Source: JAFGJQ01 sp964495075 (GTDB taxonomy: Bacteria > Planctomycetota > Phycisphaerae > UBA1845). From it: a stretch of 64,000 nt of DNA. Positions 63,136-64,000 of this stretch are shown here, in pieces. The position numbers and the translations under genes are program-made. The stretch spans positions 1 through 64,000 of the forward strand of contig CAZBUJ010000019.1 in assembly GCA_964495075.1 (NCBI GenBank), written 5' to 3'. Position 1 is the stretch's first letter, and every line of letters begins with the position of its first letter. The notes beneath the pieces are model-generated. The model had not been told where the DNA came from, did not search any database, and saw only the letters and a program-made list of their open reading frames with translations.

Positions 63136-63875
63136 CGGCGCTGCTGGGCCACCACGAACCGGTTGATCTGGGCAAAGTGGGATCGGGTGGATGGATCCAC
63201 CGCCGGCAGGAACCGGAGTCCCACCACGTGCGACTCGTTCACCGGCACGTCGCGGAAGTTCCGGATTTCCGCGTCCAGCTCGAAGGCCTCATCGGCACCG
63301 GGCAGTTTGAACTCGACGATATACCGCTGCCCCAGCGCGAAGCTCTTGTGTTGTGCGTAGTCGACAATCGTGCCGGCACCGCCGGCCGAGATGTTGGTGA
63401 CGCGTCCCTCGAACGGCCCATCCTCTTTGTCGGTCGCCGGCGCACCGTCCGCCCCCTCCACCCGCCGGAAGCGAATGGGGACGTCCTGTCCCGCCACGGA
63501 CACCCGGTAATCCGCACGACGTTGCTGCGTCTCAATCCGGCCGGGGATCTGCAGTCCCATGCCGAGGATCCGGTTCTCGGCGTTCAACTCCACGAGCAAG
63601 CGGGGGTTCGCCACGCGGGTCCGGAATGTGTATCGAGAACCTTCGACGATGAGGTAGATCACCACGTGCTGATGGCGAGCCAGCACCTCCGTGCCGAAGG
63701 CGAACTGCGGCGCGTCCGTGCAGATCTGGTCGCGGTCGAGTCGCAGCAGGCGCAACCGCGCGACCAAGCTCTGGTTGTCGCATTCGCAGTGCAACTCGGC
63801 GGGCCGATTGCGCGCGCATGCCGTCTGGAGTAACGCGCGTGCGGCCTTCGGGCCGATGGACGCAGCCGTGGTCAT
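63105..63875 (-). CDS. PilZ-domain protein (YcgR-like)
   Basis: A 256-residue protein, first of three PilZ genes. N-terminal YcgR-type domain followed by PilZ with RRADYR (RxxxR) and NISAGG (NxSxxG), both intact. The last codons lie in a 17-bp tandem duplication (63103-63135), read in two frames to give ELQVRSNYK; the second copy also supplies the ribosome binding site of the next gene. ATG 63875 follows AGGAG by nine bases; the open frame extends to 63956 without support. Confidence 0.85.
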   Translation of the reverse strand: MTTAASIGPKAARALLQTACARNRPAELHCECDNQSLVARLRLLRLDRDQICTDAPQFAFGTEVLARHQHVVIYLIVEGSRYTFRTRVANPRLLVELNAENRILGMGLQIPGRIETQQRRADYRVSVAGQDVPIRFRRVEGADGAPATDKEDGPFEGRVTNISAGGAGTIVDYAQHKSFALGQRYIVEFKLPGADEAFELDAEIRNFRDVPVNESHVVGLRFLPAVDPSTRSHFAQINRFVVAQQRRELQVRSNYK

Positions 63876-63945
63876 GGTTCCGGGCTCCTGGCGCGTCAGC
63901 GCGCACGGATCGATACCTGTCTGGTCGGTCGGTAGCGGCGGGGAC

Positions 63946-63991
63946 TTAACCCGCATTTCTAAGCAGAGAACTGGTGAGAAACGCGGGTTAA
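63946..63991. repeat. Near-perfect inverted repeat upstream of the PilZ genes
   Basis: TTAACCCGCATTTCT (63946-63960) and AGAAACGCGGGTTAA (63977-63991) are 15-bp arms with one mismatch and a 16-base spacer. The repeat lies 70 bases before the first PilZ start. It may be an operator or an RNA hairpin in the 5' leader. Confidence 0.65.
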
Positions 63992-64000
63992 CCGTCAGGG

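Noticed and set aside
1..64000. CRISPR arrays, tRNA or rRNA genes, insertion sequences, integrases
   Set aside because: I looked for regularly spaced repeats, cloverleaf-like segments, rRNA-like stretches and transposase motifs and found none convincing; a covariance-model search would be decisive.

Overview
The window is about two-thirds G+C and reads as a chromosomal segment of an uncultured-type Planctomycetota bacterium, most likely a Phycisphaerae-like anaerobe. This is inferred from PEP-CTERM and dockerin-tailed exported proteins, a prepilin-like protein with the GFTLIELLVV leader, a large MoxR/DUF58/vWA cluster, a single-chain SecDF, retropepsin-like/TPR proteins and anaerobic redox enzymes. 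No rRNA, tRNA, CRISPR array, transposase or integrase was recognised. No similarity search was possible, so all family calls rest on motifs read by eye.

Layout. Positions 1-8.6 kb hold exported surface proteins: a PEP-CTERM protein, a TPR protein with a Cys-rich tail, two large beta-propeller-like proteins with dockerin-like ends (one carrying a formylglycine-generating-enzyme-like domain) and a prepilin-like protein. 8.9-25.3 kb is one co-directional cluster: a retropepsin/TPR/thioredoxin-like protein, a membrane protein, MoxR ATPase, DUF58, a BatA-like protein and a 2916-residue vWA-TPR giant. 25.4-33.5 kb is a tightly overlapping minus-strand operon. It encodes a small Cys-rich HTH regulator, an Hmc/Tmc-like membrane redox complex (HdrD/CCG protein, NarI-like cytochrome b, four-cluster ferredoxin, NrfD fused to a hexaheme cytochrome c), a PAS histidine kinase and three receiver proteins. 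It is transcribed divergently from a sigma-54 activator at 33.9 kb.

35.3-39.0 kb is a ribose/rhizopine-type sugar ABC transporter operon, followed by a RidA gene. 39.9-45.0 kb is a type II secretion/type IV pilus-like set (E, F, a second divergent F, three pseudopilin-like proteins). Indolepyruvate:ferredoxin oxidoreductase (iorB, iorA) and glutaryl-CoA dehydrogenase follow, suggesting amino-acid degradation. 48.9-51.7 kb holds a second Cys-PAS sigma-54 activator, palindromic GTTTCA/TGAAAC sites, and a small operon of a NifX-like protein, a DUF5320-like protein and a two-cluster ferredoxin. 52-64 kb contains an archaeal-type class I aldolase, a Kazal/dockerin secreted protein, SecDF, a DUF2617-like protein, a divergent CobS-like membrane protein and three consecutive PilZ proteins.

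The most noteworthy candidate system is the 25.4-35.3 kb block, in which a quinone-to-periplasm redox complex is co-transcribed with its own kinase and three stand-alone receivers. The kinase and both sigma-54 activators carry cysteine-bearing PAS domains, so a redox-sensing circuit linking the 26-35 kb and 49-52 kb loci is a testable inference.
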